From NCBI GenBank assembly GCA_022561485.1, contig JADFRD010000012.1, forward strand, positions 1 to 36,968: a stretch of 36,968 nt of DNA, given 5' to 3'. Under the pieces are notes generated by a model that searched no databases, was not told the DNA's origin, and was given only the letters and a program-made list of their open reading frames with translations. Shown piece after piece: positions 15,201 through 22,469 of the stretch. Positions within the stretch are counted from its first letter, which is position 1. Every line of letters begins with the position of its first letter. The DNA is from Fidelibacterota bacterium. Lineage in GTDB: Bacteria > Fidelibacterota > Marinisomatia > Marinisomatales > TCS55. Made by a program: the position numbers and the translations under genes.

Positions 15201-15814
15201 GCAATTACAGGATCTACATGGGGATGTGATCCGATATAATCCCAGGTCATATCATCATAAACTTTCCATTCAGAATCGGTTGCATTGGTACCGGCAGAAG
15301 TAGTCCAATTCGTATTACCGGTGGTAACAGAAGCTTTTCGTACTAACGTGTGATCTTTTGTAGCATCGACTACGCCAGCCACATTCCAACCGGAGCCCGG
15401 ATCATTGTCAGGAACTCCAATTACATCTATCAATTCAAAAGTGCCTGTGCCGTTGTCTTTTGCCAAACCAACAGCATCATCACCGGTGTAATGCATTGCA
15501 CTCTCATATGCTAAAGCAAGATCAGTTTCATCTAATATAGCTTGGTCAGCAGCATCTGCAGCCATCACGTAAACATCTCCATCTACCAACGTCCCTGATA
15601 AAGAATGTTGTCTTGCAGCTTTCCAATCACCACCGTTATTAGAGCCCCAAACTTGGTAATTAGATAAATCTATATCCGCCCCCGTTCCATTATATATTTC
15701 AATATACTTATTGTTACCGCTTCCTCCTTCAGCATATTCTGAGAAAAATAGATCGGTTGCTTGGCCTGATGCCAAAGAACAAATCATTATTATCATAACT
15801 GTTATTCGATTCAT
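12293..15814 (-). CDS. Large secreted protein with lamin-tail, Ig-like and OB-fold domains and a T9SS sorting domain
   Basis: A 1173-aa secreted protein. Signal peptide to about residue 17 (IIMICSLASG, then Gln18); lamin-tail domain at about 20-195 (LFFSEYAEGGSGNNKYIEIY); Ig-like at about 205-300; OB-fold modules at about 305-510 and 515-740 (DGQTVTISGVVTAEFWG, GDTVTVLGIVTMPTG); a second Ig-like at about 745-845; another OB region at about 850-1080; then a type-A sorting domain (LYPNPFNPETRIRFQL to KMLLVR). The lamin-tail plus OB-fold architecture is typical of extracellular nucleases of the ExeM/NucH kind, but no catalytic domain is present. It starts 18 nt after the 716-aa gene ends, so both are probably one operon. 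Surface attachment through T9SS is expected. Confidence 0.8.
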   Translation of the reverse strand: MNRITVMIIMICSLASGQATDLFFSEYAEGGSGNNKYIEIYNGTGADIDLSNYQVWGSNNGGDWKAARQHSLSGTLVDGDVYVMAADAADQAILDETDLALAYESAMHYTGDDAVGLAKDNGTGTFELIDVIGVPDNDPGSGWNVAGVVDATKDHTLVRKASVTTGNTNWTTSAGTNATDSEWKVYDDMTWDYIGSHPHVDPVIADIALDPSSPTEPDDVTVSATITDDGTIASATLTYNTGTADTDVTMTITTGDTYAGTIPAQTAGTTVKFLITAVDNEGNSSTSDETTYLVMPTSGTIIPIYDIQYVSDPATDDASPLDGQTVTISGVVTAEFWGSSSNRYLYVQDAEGPWNGVVVFEYDGWDEFDFTTSAGITHSVAEGDSVTLTGTVDEYFGLTEIVDVTDVIIHGPAVNMISPSAVTAGQVMTGGSEAEAYEGCLVKIVSVVVDGPDLGNGEWSISDGTNSMRVDDIWDYYYFPENGQALAEVSGVMTYTYSDTKLEPRLARDIIEAVSEPVRIQRIQQVLYSDLLLTSEDSESDISYLYGDTVTVLGIVTMPTGLSYAGDGIKFIFQDENGGPWSSILCYDPDSSAFPVLYEGDSIQATGYVFEYTTDNSNMTELFITEPVNIIGIGSEVPEPELIETGDLRWPTEAEQWGNVTVRIEEGIVTNNDLQYEVFEVDDGSGGVLVDDDSDSIAVHFDAVGPPPVGSFVTSIEGWVYHHYGYYSDSTTYKLEPLYMSDIVFGAGPPTLSDVSRDPCTPSTTNAVTVTAVIEDNSAIASAAIMYAVNGGSYSSASMTLGTDNTWTGTIPATGTDGARVDYYITATDDGSEQDSPKTSTYPYDIEVSQHGYLTYAGGGINDISDIQYTSWPGGDTPYNGCEVTVTGIITADTAQYNSDYGAYVLQSASAVWSGIVFDGWDDTELTRGDEVTITGTVEEYDPEWHFKYDNNTKLINISSLTTNSTGNSIVPISVSTADLNVDADEVESYEGCLVTLSNVTVSSANSYDWSIVDDSGVECLIDDDMANMAAFNFLSGLAEGTTLSSVTGIFNFSFGTYKIQIRDLADLGGLGINDDFDGITREFALYPNYPNPFNPETRIRFQLAKHSDVKLMIYDVLGRNVRTLVSDKMDAGHHVINWNGLNDQGANVASGMYIYRIKAGDFIAHRKMLLVR

Positions 15815-15832
15815 TGTTATTTCCCTTTTTGT

Positions 15833-17983
15833 TTATTTAATGATTAGAAATTTACCTTCTTTAATTTTCCCAAATGATGAACTTTCGTTATCCAGATTTT
15901 CAACGGTAAATAAATACAGCCCGGAAGCAGTCGCTTGATCGTGACGGGTGATAAGATCCCAGGCATGTGCACCTCCGCTGAATTGAGGATTTTTGCGATC
16001 ATCGATGTTTTGAATATCACTACCAATGTAATCACTATCATGATCTAAAACATCCACTAAGTCACCTGCTAATGTGAAAATTCTGATTTCTGCTTTTTTT
16101 GGTAAATTCTGAAACCAGATTTGCCTGCCCCGGCTGCCATACCCATCCCACTTTGCTTGGCCGCGATACGGATTTGGATACACACTTGGCTTCGCGGCCC
16201 AATCACTGGTGGTTGTTACACCGGGATACACATATTTACGATTCGCATAAACAGAACTTTCCAGACTTTCCAAATTTGCATCAGGATCACCACGATCATA
16301 TGCAGTGACAGCATAATAATTAAGCCATCCGTTTTTCACATCGCTATTCACAAATTTATAATGGTAATAATTCCCGTCTATTTCCACACTGTCCGGCTCA
16401 TCAAATTCATTCTGAATTCGTATATATTCAAATTCGGTATTATAACCAATATCCATATATTCAGGATGCGCCAAATCAAATTCGCCAAGCAACGTAAATT
16501 CCTTATTGGTTTCGCTCAATGTCTTCCGGGAGCCATAAATACGATATCCTTCAAAATCCTGCTCGCGGCTGATGGGATCTATGTATGATTCTGCGTTGTT
16601 TTGCCAGTAAATGGTGACTTCCCGATCAGCCACTTGGAGTGCAATATTAGGCACCGGTGGCGGTTCCGGTAAAATATAACGAGTAATTTTTCCATCTTTA
16701 TTCAGGTCTTCCCCATCATCCAAAACATTATTTCTGTTTGCATCTTCACCGTCGAATGCTTTTTGCGCCCAGTCATTATTGACGTGGAGGTTTGCCCGGC
16801 GGGCAGGAGAATCATCCGTTGCACCTTTCCAGCGGGCACAAACGATGGCCATCACAATGCTGCAGGAATCTCCGGGTGGCAGTTCCCAAACAGTTGAATC
16901 TTCGTTTGCCGGCATACTGCCGAAGGGACCTGCAGAAAAAAGAAACATCCAGCTGTTCGGGGCTGAAGGATATCCTTCATCAGTGTAATCGATACCGGCT
17001 CCTTTGGGGACGTTCGATTTCATGGCATCGTAGCGTTCGAAGTCCCTTAGCGGCATGCTGTATTGGGGATAATCAGCATTGTTGGTGCTGGTCCATACCC
17101 ATTGGCTATAATGGGATTTTACATAAGGCCGAGGGACTGTTCCACCCAACAAGGATACACCAATATAGGATTCTGCCCAGCCGTCATCTCCATCGGCATC
17201 GTACTGATAGGCAATATCCCGTGTAAACCCCGAGGCATCCGTTGACTGATCGAAACCGTTCAAGTTATCATACCAGGTAAAGCCTCCCCCCGGTTCATAC
17301 GTATTGGTGTAATTCATATTGGCCACAGACGCATCCATCCATAATCCCGCATAAATATCCTTGATGGTTTTGTTGGAAGCATTTTTGATGGTATAATTCA
17401 AAATGACAAAGGCATCCGCAAAAGTAAAATTCCAGGCATAGGTTTCCAAGTGGACATCAATTCCCAGTGGGTTATGATTTGGAATACCATAATCATCCGT
17501 TGGTGAAGCGCCATAATCTTTGAAATCCATAATTAAATCCTGGTGGGACACGGCAAAGGGAGAATAATACTTCGCCATGGAGTCCAAGGATGTGGATGAA
17601 ATAGACGATCGAATTTCTACACCGGGTTTGGCAAAAAATTCAAATCCCTCCTGTCCGGAATCAAAGACGCCATCTACGATAGCCGTGGACACTCGGCGAT
17701 CAGCACCACCCACAATACCGCCTATCCAGAGCCCGGCATAAGAAAAATGTTCCACCTGTTCACGGAGAATTTCTGTTTTTTGTTTATACTGGCAGGAGGG
17801 TTGGATTCGTCCATTAATCTTATTCCAACCGTTCCCTAAAACACCAAAGTTTGTAACGGCTAAACCCAGTTGACCTACAGAGGTATATTTATCATAAACA
17901 TCATAGTCAAATTGGGCGGGGAGAAAAGCAGCATACACTATTATAAAAATAAAAAGCGCGGAGTGATGACGGTTCTTTTTCAT
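15833..17983 (-). CDS. Large secreted protein with FnIII-like region and sorting-type C-terminus
   Basis: A 716-aa exported protein with a signal peptide (LFIFIIVYAAFLPA, cleavage before Gln24). The first about 400 residues are Trp/Tyr/Gly-rich and do not match a family I can name (YAGLWIGGIVGGADRRVSTA, YAGLWMDASVANMNYTNTYE). Around 405-430 are two calcium-loop-like stretches (DANRNNVLDDGEDLNKDGKI), as in EF-hand or thrombospondin type-3 repeats. An FnIII-like region covers about 440-570 (VTIYWQNNAESYIDP). The end (SVYPNPYRGQAKWDGYGSRG to GKFLIIK) is a variant sorting domain, so T9SS export is likely. First gene of a probable operon with the 1173-aa gene. Confidence 0.72.
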   Translation of the reverse strand: MKKNRHHSALFIFIIVYAAFLPAQFDYDVYDKYTSVGQLGLAVTNFGVLGNGWNKINGRIQPSCQYKQKTEILREQVEHFSYAGLWIGGIVGGADRRVSTAIVDGVFDSGQEGFEFFAKPGVEIRSSISSTSLDSMAKYYSPFAVSHQDLIMDFKDYGASPTDDYGIPNHNPLGIDVHLETYAWNFTFADAFVILNYTIKNASNKTIKDIYAGLWMDASVANMNYTNTYEPGGGFTWYDNLNGFDQSTDASGFTRDIAYQYDADGDDGWAESYIGVSLLGGTVPRPYVKSHYSQWVWTSTNNADYPQYSMPLRDFERYDAMKSNVPKGAGIDYTDEGYPSAPNSWMFLFSAGPFGSMPANEDSTVWELPPGDSCSIVMAIVCARWKGATDDSPARRANLHVNNDWAQKAFDGEDANRNNVLDDGEDLNKDGKITRYILPEPPPVPNIALQVADREVTIYWQNNAESYIDPISREQDFEGYRIYGSRKTLSETNKEFTLLGEFDLAHPEYMDIGYNTEFEYIRIQNEFDEPDSVEIDGNYYHYKFVNSDVKNGWLNYYAVTAYDRGDPDANLESLESSVYANRKYVYPGVTTTSDWAAKPSVYPNPYRGQAKWDGYGSRGRQIWFQNLPKKAEIRIFTLAGDLVDVLDHDSDYIGSDIQNIDDRKNPQFSGGAHAWDLITRHDQATASGLYLFTVENLDNESSSFGKIKEGKFLIIK

Positions 17984-18227
17984 TGATTAACTTTTTAAAA
18001 ATCAGCAGTTAGATCAACATGCTGAAAAATGTGCCCGGCAAATTAATATCAACAGGAAGGCAAGTCAAATTCTATTAGTCGTTGTAGTCTCCCCATAAAT
18101 ATCAGGCAATTATTGAGATTACTGACAATAAACTGGTGGTAATCAGGAGTTGGAATTTCGTTTATTGAAGTTACATTTTCCATTTCCAAAAGATTCAAAA
18201 CAGTCTTCACGATTACTATGACCAAAA
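17984..18227. other. Short gene-free DNA between the 716-aa gene and the IS110 transposase
   Basis: It holds the 5' region of the 716-aa gene and the downstream end of the IS110 element. A 60-codon frame (18049-18231) starts at the transposase stop but shows no protein-like composition. I could not place the exact right end of the element or a promoter. Confidence 0.4.
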
Positions 18228-19253
18228 TCAAGCATTATTTAAGAGATTTGGATGGATAGAAATGTGATTAGGAATATAGGAATTATGATCCCGAATCACG
18301 GCGCACATAATTTTCACGAGTTTATTTTCAACATTATTGAGAATGAGTTTGTTCGCTTTTCCTTCTTTTTGTTTCCTAATATAATATTTACGAAAATCAG
18401 ACTTGTGGGTTACCACTGACCGTGCTGCAAGATGAAGTAATTTGCGCATGATAGATGGTCCAAATTTTGGTGTTCTCGGTTTTTTGTAAACAGATGTACC
18501 GCTTTCATGCTTCACAGGAGCAATCTTTAAGTAACTGTTCATTTCTTTATAATGTTTCTCCGTCTTAAAGCCATTGGTTATCACAAGCATGTTAAACGCA
18601 AGAAGGTTTTGGACGCCTGGGAGTGATTTTAAGTTCTTTACCATTTGGCTCATTTGAGGTTCCTTTTGAATGAGTTTATCCATTTCTTTCTCCAAGGTTT
18701 TAATCTTTTTCGTGAGTGTTTGAATGTGACTTTTCAATGTCCTATTTGCCGCAGTTGGTCGCACAGCCTTTCGATTAAGTGCAGATGAACTGTTTGTTGC
18801 AGCGGTTTTATGGTTTACCAGTAATTCTCGGGTGGTAATCAGCGCTTTCATCTTTTCAACGATATCTTCTCTCGGTTCCCAGATATTCAGTTCATCAAAA
18901 AACCGAATAGCATACTCTGCAATTTGAAGACTATCAACAGGATCAGTTTTATGACCATCAATTTTAAAGGCTCGTTTTACTTTTAGGGGCGGATCAACTG
19001 CAACTGTGTAGTTATAACTATGTAGAAAATAACAAAGATGTTCTCCATAGACGCCTGTGGCTTCCATACAGATGATCATTTCTTTTGGCTTTATCTTGAT
19101 TTGTTTAAACCAGGCATCAAGTTCTTTAAATCCTTGTCTGTTATTATCAAACGTCTTTGGTCCATGAAGGGCTATACCGGGTGTAGTTGAGATGCTCACT
19201 ACAAAATCATCAGATGCTATATCTATTCCTGTAGAATATGATGGCTGTTTCAT
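18228..19253 (-). CDS. IS110-family transposase (DEDD recombinase)
   Basis: A 341-aa transposase of the IS110 family, which moves DNA through a RuvC-like DEDD domain plus a serine-containing Tnp domain. The acidic residues are visible: Asp11 in TGIDIASDD, Glu64 in ICMEATGVYG, and Asp104 and Asp107 in DGHKTDPVDS. A coiled-coil linker lies at about 185-200 (LTKKIKTLEKEMDKLIQKE). The C-terminal domain begins at SLPGVQNLLAFNML, and the serine of HESGTSVYKK is the probable nucleophile. I chose ATG 19253 because AAGGAG lies 9 nt upstream; the frame to 19322 lacks such support. It appears full length and intact. IS110 elements usually lack terminal inverted repeats, so ends are hard to set. Confidence 0.9.
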   Translation of the reverse strand: MKQPSYSTGIDIASDDFVVSISTTPGIALHGPKTFDNNRQGFKELDAWFKQIKIKPKEMIICMEATGVYGEHLCYFLHSYNYTVAVDPPLKVKRAFKIDGHKTDPVDSLQIAEYAIRFFDELNIWEPREDIVEKMKALITTRELLVNHKTAATNSSSALNRKAVRPTAANRTLKSHIQTLTKKIKTLEKEMDKLIQKEPQMSQMVKNLKSLPGVQNLLAFNMLVITNGFKTEKHYKEMNSYLKIAPVKHESGTSVYKKPRTPKFGPSIMRKLLHLAARSVVTHKSDFRKYYIRKQKEGKANKLILNNVENKLVKIMCAVIRDHNSYIPNHISIHPNLLNNA

Positions 19254-19510
19254 TTTAACTTTCTCCTTGATTAGTTTTCTAACATTCCTGATATATCGCA
19301 TATGTGGTGGAACTTTCTCCATATTATTAATCTTAATGTGCGGATAGAATTACTATCTAGTTTTTGCCACAGCCAGGGTTGGGTCTTTATCGTGATATAG
19401 GTTTCTAACCTTGAGGAAGTATTAGACTTATTCAACTCTGGGCGATATATTAGGTTTTTCATATTTAAAATAGAACCTTCAAATTCTACAATCAAAGTCT
19501 AATGGAGGAA
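19254..19510 (-). ncRNA. Candidate IS110 left end with bridge-RNA region
   Basis: About 250 nt of apparently non-coding DNA precede the transposase on its own strand. In IS110-group elements this leader encodes a bridge RNA that pairs with donor and target. The leader holds at least one local hairpin (AGGTTTCTAACCT, 19399-19411, 5-bp arms). A 74-codon frame through it (19271-19495) looks fortuitous. The leader ends near 19500, where dispersed repeats begin. The assignment rests on position and on what is known of the family; no binding loops were identified. Confidence 0.3.
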
Positions 19511-19555
19511 AGAAATGACGAAGTGATCTCCTTAAGTTTGCTCACAGTAGGAGAT

Positions 19556-19600
19556 TGCCCGCCTTCCCCAATTGAAATAAATACAACGGGGCGGACAGGC
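19556..19600. repeat. GC-rich palindromic repeat
   Basis: TTGCCCGCCTTCCCC, an AT core, then GGGGCGGACAGGC. Read on the minus strand it aligns with the copy at 6121-6170, including the AT-rich core, so they share ancestry. Confidence 0.6.
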
Positions 19601-19754
19601 CGCACTCCATTACATTCCGTTCGCAAAGACACTAATCTTTTTGTTATTTAAAACACTAAACATGTCATCGCGAGCAAAGCGCGGCGATCCCCTTTGTTTT
19701 GCTAACTGACAGGAATCTATTATGGACTAACGAGCTAGCTGTACAAAAGGACAG

Positions 19755-19825
19755 TAGTGCAGACAACTTGTCCGCCCACTGGGGGATTCCTGTCTGCACT
19801 AGGACAGGTAAGAATGACTGTCCTA
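19755..19825. repeat. Two adjacent strong hairpins
   Basis: The first: TAGTGCAGACA (19755-19765) and TGTCTGCACTA (19791-19801), 11 perfect pairs around 25 nt. The second: TAGGACAG (19800-19807) and CTGTCCTA (19818-19825), 8 perfect pairs around 10 nt including AGAATG. The second corresponds in position and loop to the hairpin at 20409-20434, whose stem has different bases but still pairs. Confidence 0.6.
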
Positions 19826-19835
19826 CGGAGGGTTC

Positions 19836-19858
19836 TTTGATAAACACTGGATACTTTC
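19836..19858. repeat. Direct repeat, copy 1
   Basis: TTTGATAAACACTGGATACT and the next three bases match 20445-20467 at 22 of 23 positions. Both copies follow a hairpin at about the same distance, so hairpin and tail form one repeated unit. Confidence 0.6.
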
Positions 19859-20169
19859 CTGACTTTCGTACCAGGACACCCAACCCTGAAACAATAGTTC
19901 AGTTTTTGCAAGAGAGACAACACACATTCATTATATTTTACTAAAAACGGCCAGATTCAGAAATTCTGTATTTATTTGCAGAGCTAATGAAATACTTTTT
20001 CAATTATTGATTTAATAGAATTGGGACTTAATCAATTATATGACCCCCATCCTATGCTAAAGCTTCAGAAGACGGACTTTGTGTTTCCCGCCAATCTGGA
20101 CAGGTGAGAAAAACAAAATAATCTCAACCACCACTCCTAAATCCCCTCCTCGTATGAGGAGGAATCTCG

Positions 20170-20216
20170 CCTGCCCGCCCCCTTTCTTCTAATTTCAAAT
20201 GGGGCCGGCGGGAGGG
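20170..20216. repeat. GC-rich palindromic repeat with outer arms
   Basis: CCTGCCCGCCCCC, an AT core with AATTTCAAATG, then GGGCCGGCGGGAGGG. Outer flanks CTAAATCCCC (near 20137) and GGGGATTTTA (near 20231) are roughly inverse. GGGGATTTTAAAC is also found in the 204-bp element near 6220, linking the two loci. Confidence 0.6.
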
Positions 20217-20408
20217 AGGTGTTATACATTGGGGATTTTAAACAATGAAACAGATATATTCAATTTGCATGTTTTAAATACAATTTAATACACTATCACT
20301 CCACCCATTTTAGCACTGAGACACCCAAAACTGAAACAAAAACCCAGTGTTCACGACGGGGATAGATCAAAATTATGATATTTTTCTAAAAACCGCGAAA
20401 GTCAGGAC

Positions 20409-20467
20409 TACGACAGACAAGAATGTCTGTCGTACGAAGGGCTATTTGATAAACACTGAATACTTTC
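20409..20467. repeat. Hairpin plus direct repeat, copy 2
   Basis: TACGACAGACA (20409-20419) and TGTCTGTCGTA (20424-20434) form 11 perfect pairs around an AGAA loop. The tail at 20445-20467 matches 19836-19858 at 22 of 23 bases. No T-tract follows, so a simple terminator is unlikely. Confidence 0.6.
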
Positions 20468-20533
20468 AACCCTGTTCTTTCAATGGGGCAAGCGGGTCTC
20501 ACTCTCATGCCGGTCCGGCGGCGGATATTTTCA

Positions 20534-22306
20534 TTATTTCAACAAAATAACTTTCTGTGTTTGCTGTTTGGACCCGATGGTTAATTGTATAAAATACACA
20601 CCGCTGGGCTGACTAGAAGCGTTCCAGATTATTTCGTGAGTTCCGGGTTGCAGGTTTTCATCCACAAGCGTTTCCACCAGCCGGCCGGTTAAATCAAATA
20701 TGTGTAGAGACGTTGTATGCAACGTCTCTACTACAGAAAACCGGATGGTAGTGGTTGGATTGAATGGGTTGGGGTACGCCGGATATAAAACAAATCCTTT
20801 GGGGATTAGATTATCATGATCAACCCCGGCTGTAGTTGTATCATTCCATGCCCTGCCGGGTGTTCCAAAATCTCCGTCACCATACGGTGTTTCTGACATG
20901 GCCCAACTGGTGTCGGTATTATTATCATAATTAATATTTTTTAAATACATTGAAACACCACTACTATAAGGAAAGGATGATTTATAAACTACTTTATCCG
21001 CAATGCGTCCTTCGTCATCAATAAGCATGATTTCATCTGCAAGGTTTGCCAATAGAAAACCGGAATATTCATAATCAGCTGTATATCCCCCATTTACGTT
21101 GCTGTCACCATTTCGGCCTAAGACCACATACTCCCCGGGATGAATATAAAATTCGATTGAAACTGTTTGAATTTCGTGGTGATCATTATCGCTGTCGGCA
21201 ATTTGCCAGCCGGCCAAATTGATGGAAATAGAATCATGGTTATAAATCTCAAACCATTCACCATACGTATCTGAAACCGCCGCCGGATTCACCATTACTT
21301 CTGTAATAACAATATTATATGGAGATGGATCTCCTCCAGGGAATGCAAACGTCGCTATGACCGGCAGATGATCGGACGCGTCATGAAGGGCATCTGCCAT
21401 GGCATCATTTACGGATGTATTATTCCCATCATTGATGGCTTGGTTACAATGATTACCGTCGTTTCCTACCGCCCGATACGTGTTGTCTATATAGTTTATT
21501 TCATAGGTTTCATTCAGCACAGCCTCGGAAACAAAGATCCAATCGAAGCGGTCATCCATCCCGCCAGGGGCGCCACCACCAAATTGTGTTATTCTTGGCG
21601 ATTGCGTGTGAACATCTGCAAATTCACAATCTGTTTCCCATGCCTCAGCATGCCAATTCCCGATGCGGTCAATCGGGTCGAATAACCTGCCGTCGTTGTC
21701 ATCACCTTCTCCCGTCAGCATATCAAACGCCGGTTCTGATGATGAGCTACTGCTGTAAATATTAAAATCCCCTGCCACCATAAAATGACTTCCGGCAGGC
21801 AAATCATCTAAATAATCACGCAATGCAGTAGCTTCCGCCAATCGCTGTAAGGCGTCATCATTTCCGGTGCCTGCTTTTAAATGAACACCATACACGTTGA
21901 ATCGCACACCGGATTCATTATGCTCCATGACCCATTCCACAACGTCTCTCAACCCTGATGGAGCAGTGTTGACTAAACTTGTACTGACAAAAGAAAAAAC
22001 ATCATGACGGTAATATAATGCAATATCTATGCCTGCGCTTTGATTAATAAAACTGGCGCCGGACCAAGCATCAGCTTCAACTATATCCAACACATCAGAT
22101 AAAAAATGGTCATATCCCCTTTGTCCTATCACTTCCTCTGCAATAATAATATCCGGTTCCACATATTCAATGACCGTTATGTAATCATCTTCACGGTCGT
22201 TTTCATCTTCATAATTCAGCAAGTTGTACGTCATAAAGATATGGTTGGATTGAGCCATGCTTTGACTCAAGAACAATAATAAATAAATAATTCTATAATT
22301 TATCAT
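20534..22306 (-). CDS. Secreted endonuclease/exonuclease/phosphatase-family protein with lamin-tail and T9SS sorting domains
   Basis: A 590-aa secreted hydrolase, predicted to cleave nucleic acids or phosphate esters outside the cell. Signal peptide to Ala18, then Gln19. The EEP domain covers about 20-325 with its catalytic set: Asn28 (MTYNLLN), Glu near 58 (IIIAEEV), His near 141 (YGVHLKAG), Asp/Asn near 181-183 (VAGDFNIYS) and the final His near 313 (DASDHLPVIA). A lamin-tail domain follows (about 329-468, VITEVMVNPAAVSDTYGEWF). The end is a type-A sorting domain (YPAYPNPFNPTTTIRF to QKVILLK), so T9SS export and surface anchoring are expected. A palindromic repeat lies inside the sorting domain. 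It stands apart from the asparaginase gene by 163 nt of repeats. Confidence 0.88.
   Translation of the reverse strand: MINYRIIYLLLFLSQSMAQSNHIFMTYNLLNYEDENDREDDYITVIEYVEPDIIIAEEVIGQRGYDHFLSDVLDIVEADAWSGASFINQSAGIDIALYYRHDVFSFVSTSLVNTAPSGLRDVVEWVMEHNESGVRFNVYGVHLKAGTGNDDALQRLAEATALRDYLDDLPAGSHFMVAGDFNIYSSSSSSEPAFDMLTGEGDDNDGRLFDPIDRIGNWHAEAWETDCEFADVHTQSPRITQFGGGAPGGMDDRFDWIFVSEAVLNETYEINYIDNTYRAVGNDGNHCNQAINDGNNTSVNDAMADALHDASDHLPVIATFAFPGGDPSPYNIVITEVMVNPAAVSDTYGEWFEIYNHDSISINLAGWQIADSDNDHHEIQTVSIEFYIHPGEYVVLGRNGDSNVNGGYTADYEYSGFLLANLADEIMLIDDEGRIADKVVYKSSFPYSSGVSMYLKNINYDNNTDTSWAMSETPYGDGDFGTPGRAWNDTTTAGVDHDNLIPKGFVLYPAYPNPFNPTTTIRFSVVETLHTTSLHIFDLTGRLVETLVDENLQPGTHEIIWNASSQPSGVYFIQLTIGSKQQTQKVILLK
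20704..20731. repeat. Palindrome with 12-bp arms inside the sorting domain
   Basis: GTAGAGACGTTG and CAACGTCTCTAC are perfect complements around TATG. On the coding strand it encodes VVETLHTTS between the first two strands of the sorting domain. This looks like a mobile palindrome that entered the gene in frame; similar palindromes are common in intergenic DNA of other bacteria, from memory. Confidence 0.65.
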
Positions 22307-22339
22307 CTAAAAATACCTTTTTTTATCCTTTTCCGCTTT

Positions 22340-22428
22340 GACCGCAAAGGCCTATCAAAGTTTTGAAAGAAAAATGGTAATAAATATTACTTTGCGATCT
22401 CTGCGTTTTCTTTGCGGGCTTTGCGGTT
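22340..22428. repeat. Inverted repeat with ACCGCAAAGG / CTTTGCGGT arms
   Basis: GACCGCAAAGGCC (22340-22352) opposes GGGCTTTGCGGTT (22416-22428), 11 of 13 positions paired. Inside, TTTGCG or CTGCG recurs about every 10-12 nt (22391-22426). It lies between the asparaginase and the nuclease gene and resembles the elements at 2495-2612 and 26118-26212. Confidence 0.5.
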
Positions 22429-22469
22429 AAATTCATTTTTTTCTTTTGGGAAACTTTCAAGATGGGGTT

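Larger units (their letters stand above)
19511..20533. other. About 1 kb gene-free nest of dispersed repeats
   Basis: I see no credible gene. From left to right it holds: a GC-rich palindrome (19556-19600); a stretch with CATCGCGAGCAAAGCGCGGC (19671-19690 region), like a widespread bacterial intergenic repeat; two strong hairpins (19755-19801 and 19800-19825); a second GC palindrome (20170-20216), flanked by CTAAATCCCC and GGGGATTTTA as outer arms; a third strong hairpin (20409-20434); and a direct repeat (19836-19858 and 20445-20467). ACACCCAA followed by CTGAAACAA also occurs twice, near 19877 and 20321. The nest sits between the IS110 element and the secreted nuclease gene, a likely landing zone for mobile DNA. 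Confidence 0.55.

Noticed and set aside
12293-15814. ExeM/NucH-type nuclease call for the 1173-aa protein
   Set aside because: Lamin-tail and OB-fold modules fit, but no catalytic Asn/Glu/Asp/His set of the nuclease domain is present.
16121-16588. 155-codon plus-strand frame
   Set aside because: It is antisense to the 716-aa gene, which has a signal peptide and sorting domain. Composition (runs of Ile, Thr and His) is typical of a shadow frame, with no recognisable domain.
18049-18231. 60-codon frame after the IS110 transposase
   Set aside because: It overlaps the transposase stop and has low-complexity composition without a motif. Probably part of the element's end.
19271-19495. 74-codon frame upstream of the IS110 transposase
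   Set aside because: It lies in what should be the non-coding leader of the element and ends inside the transposase 5' extension; no family resemblance.
19511-20533. CRISPR array in the repeat-rich stretch
   Set aside because: Repeats are of different families, unevenly spaced and few. There is no regular repeat-spacer pattern and no cas gene.
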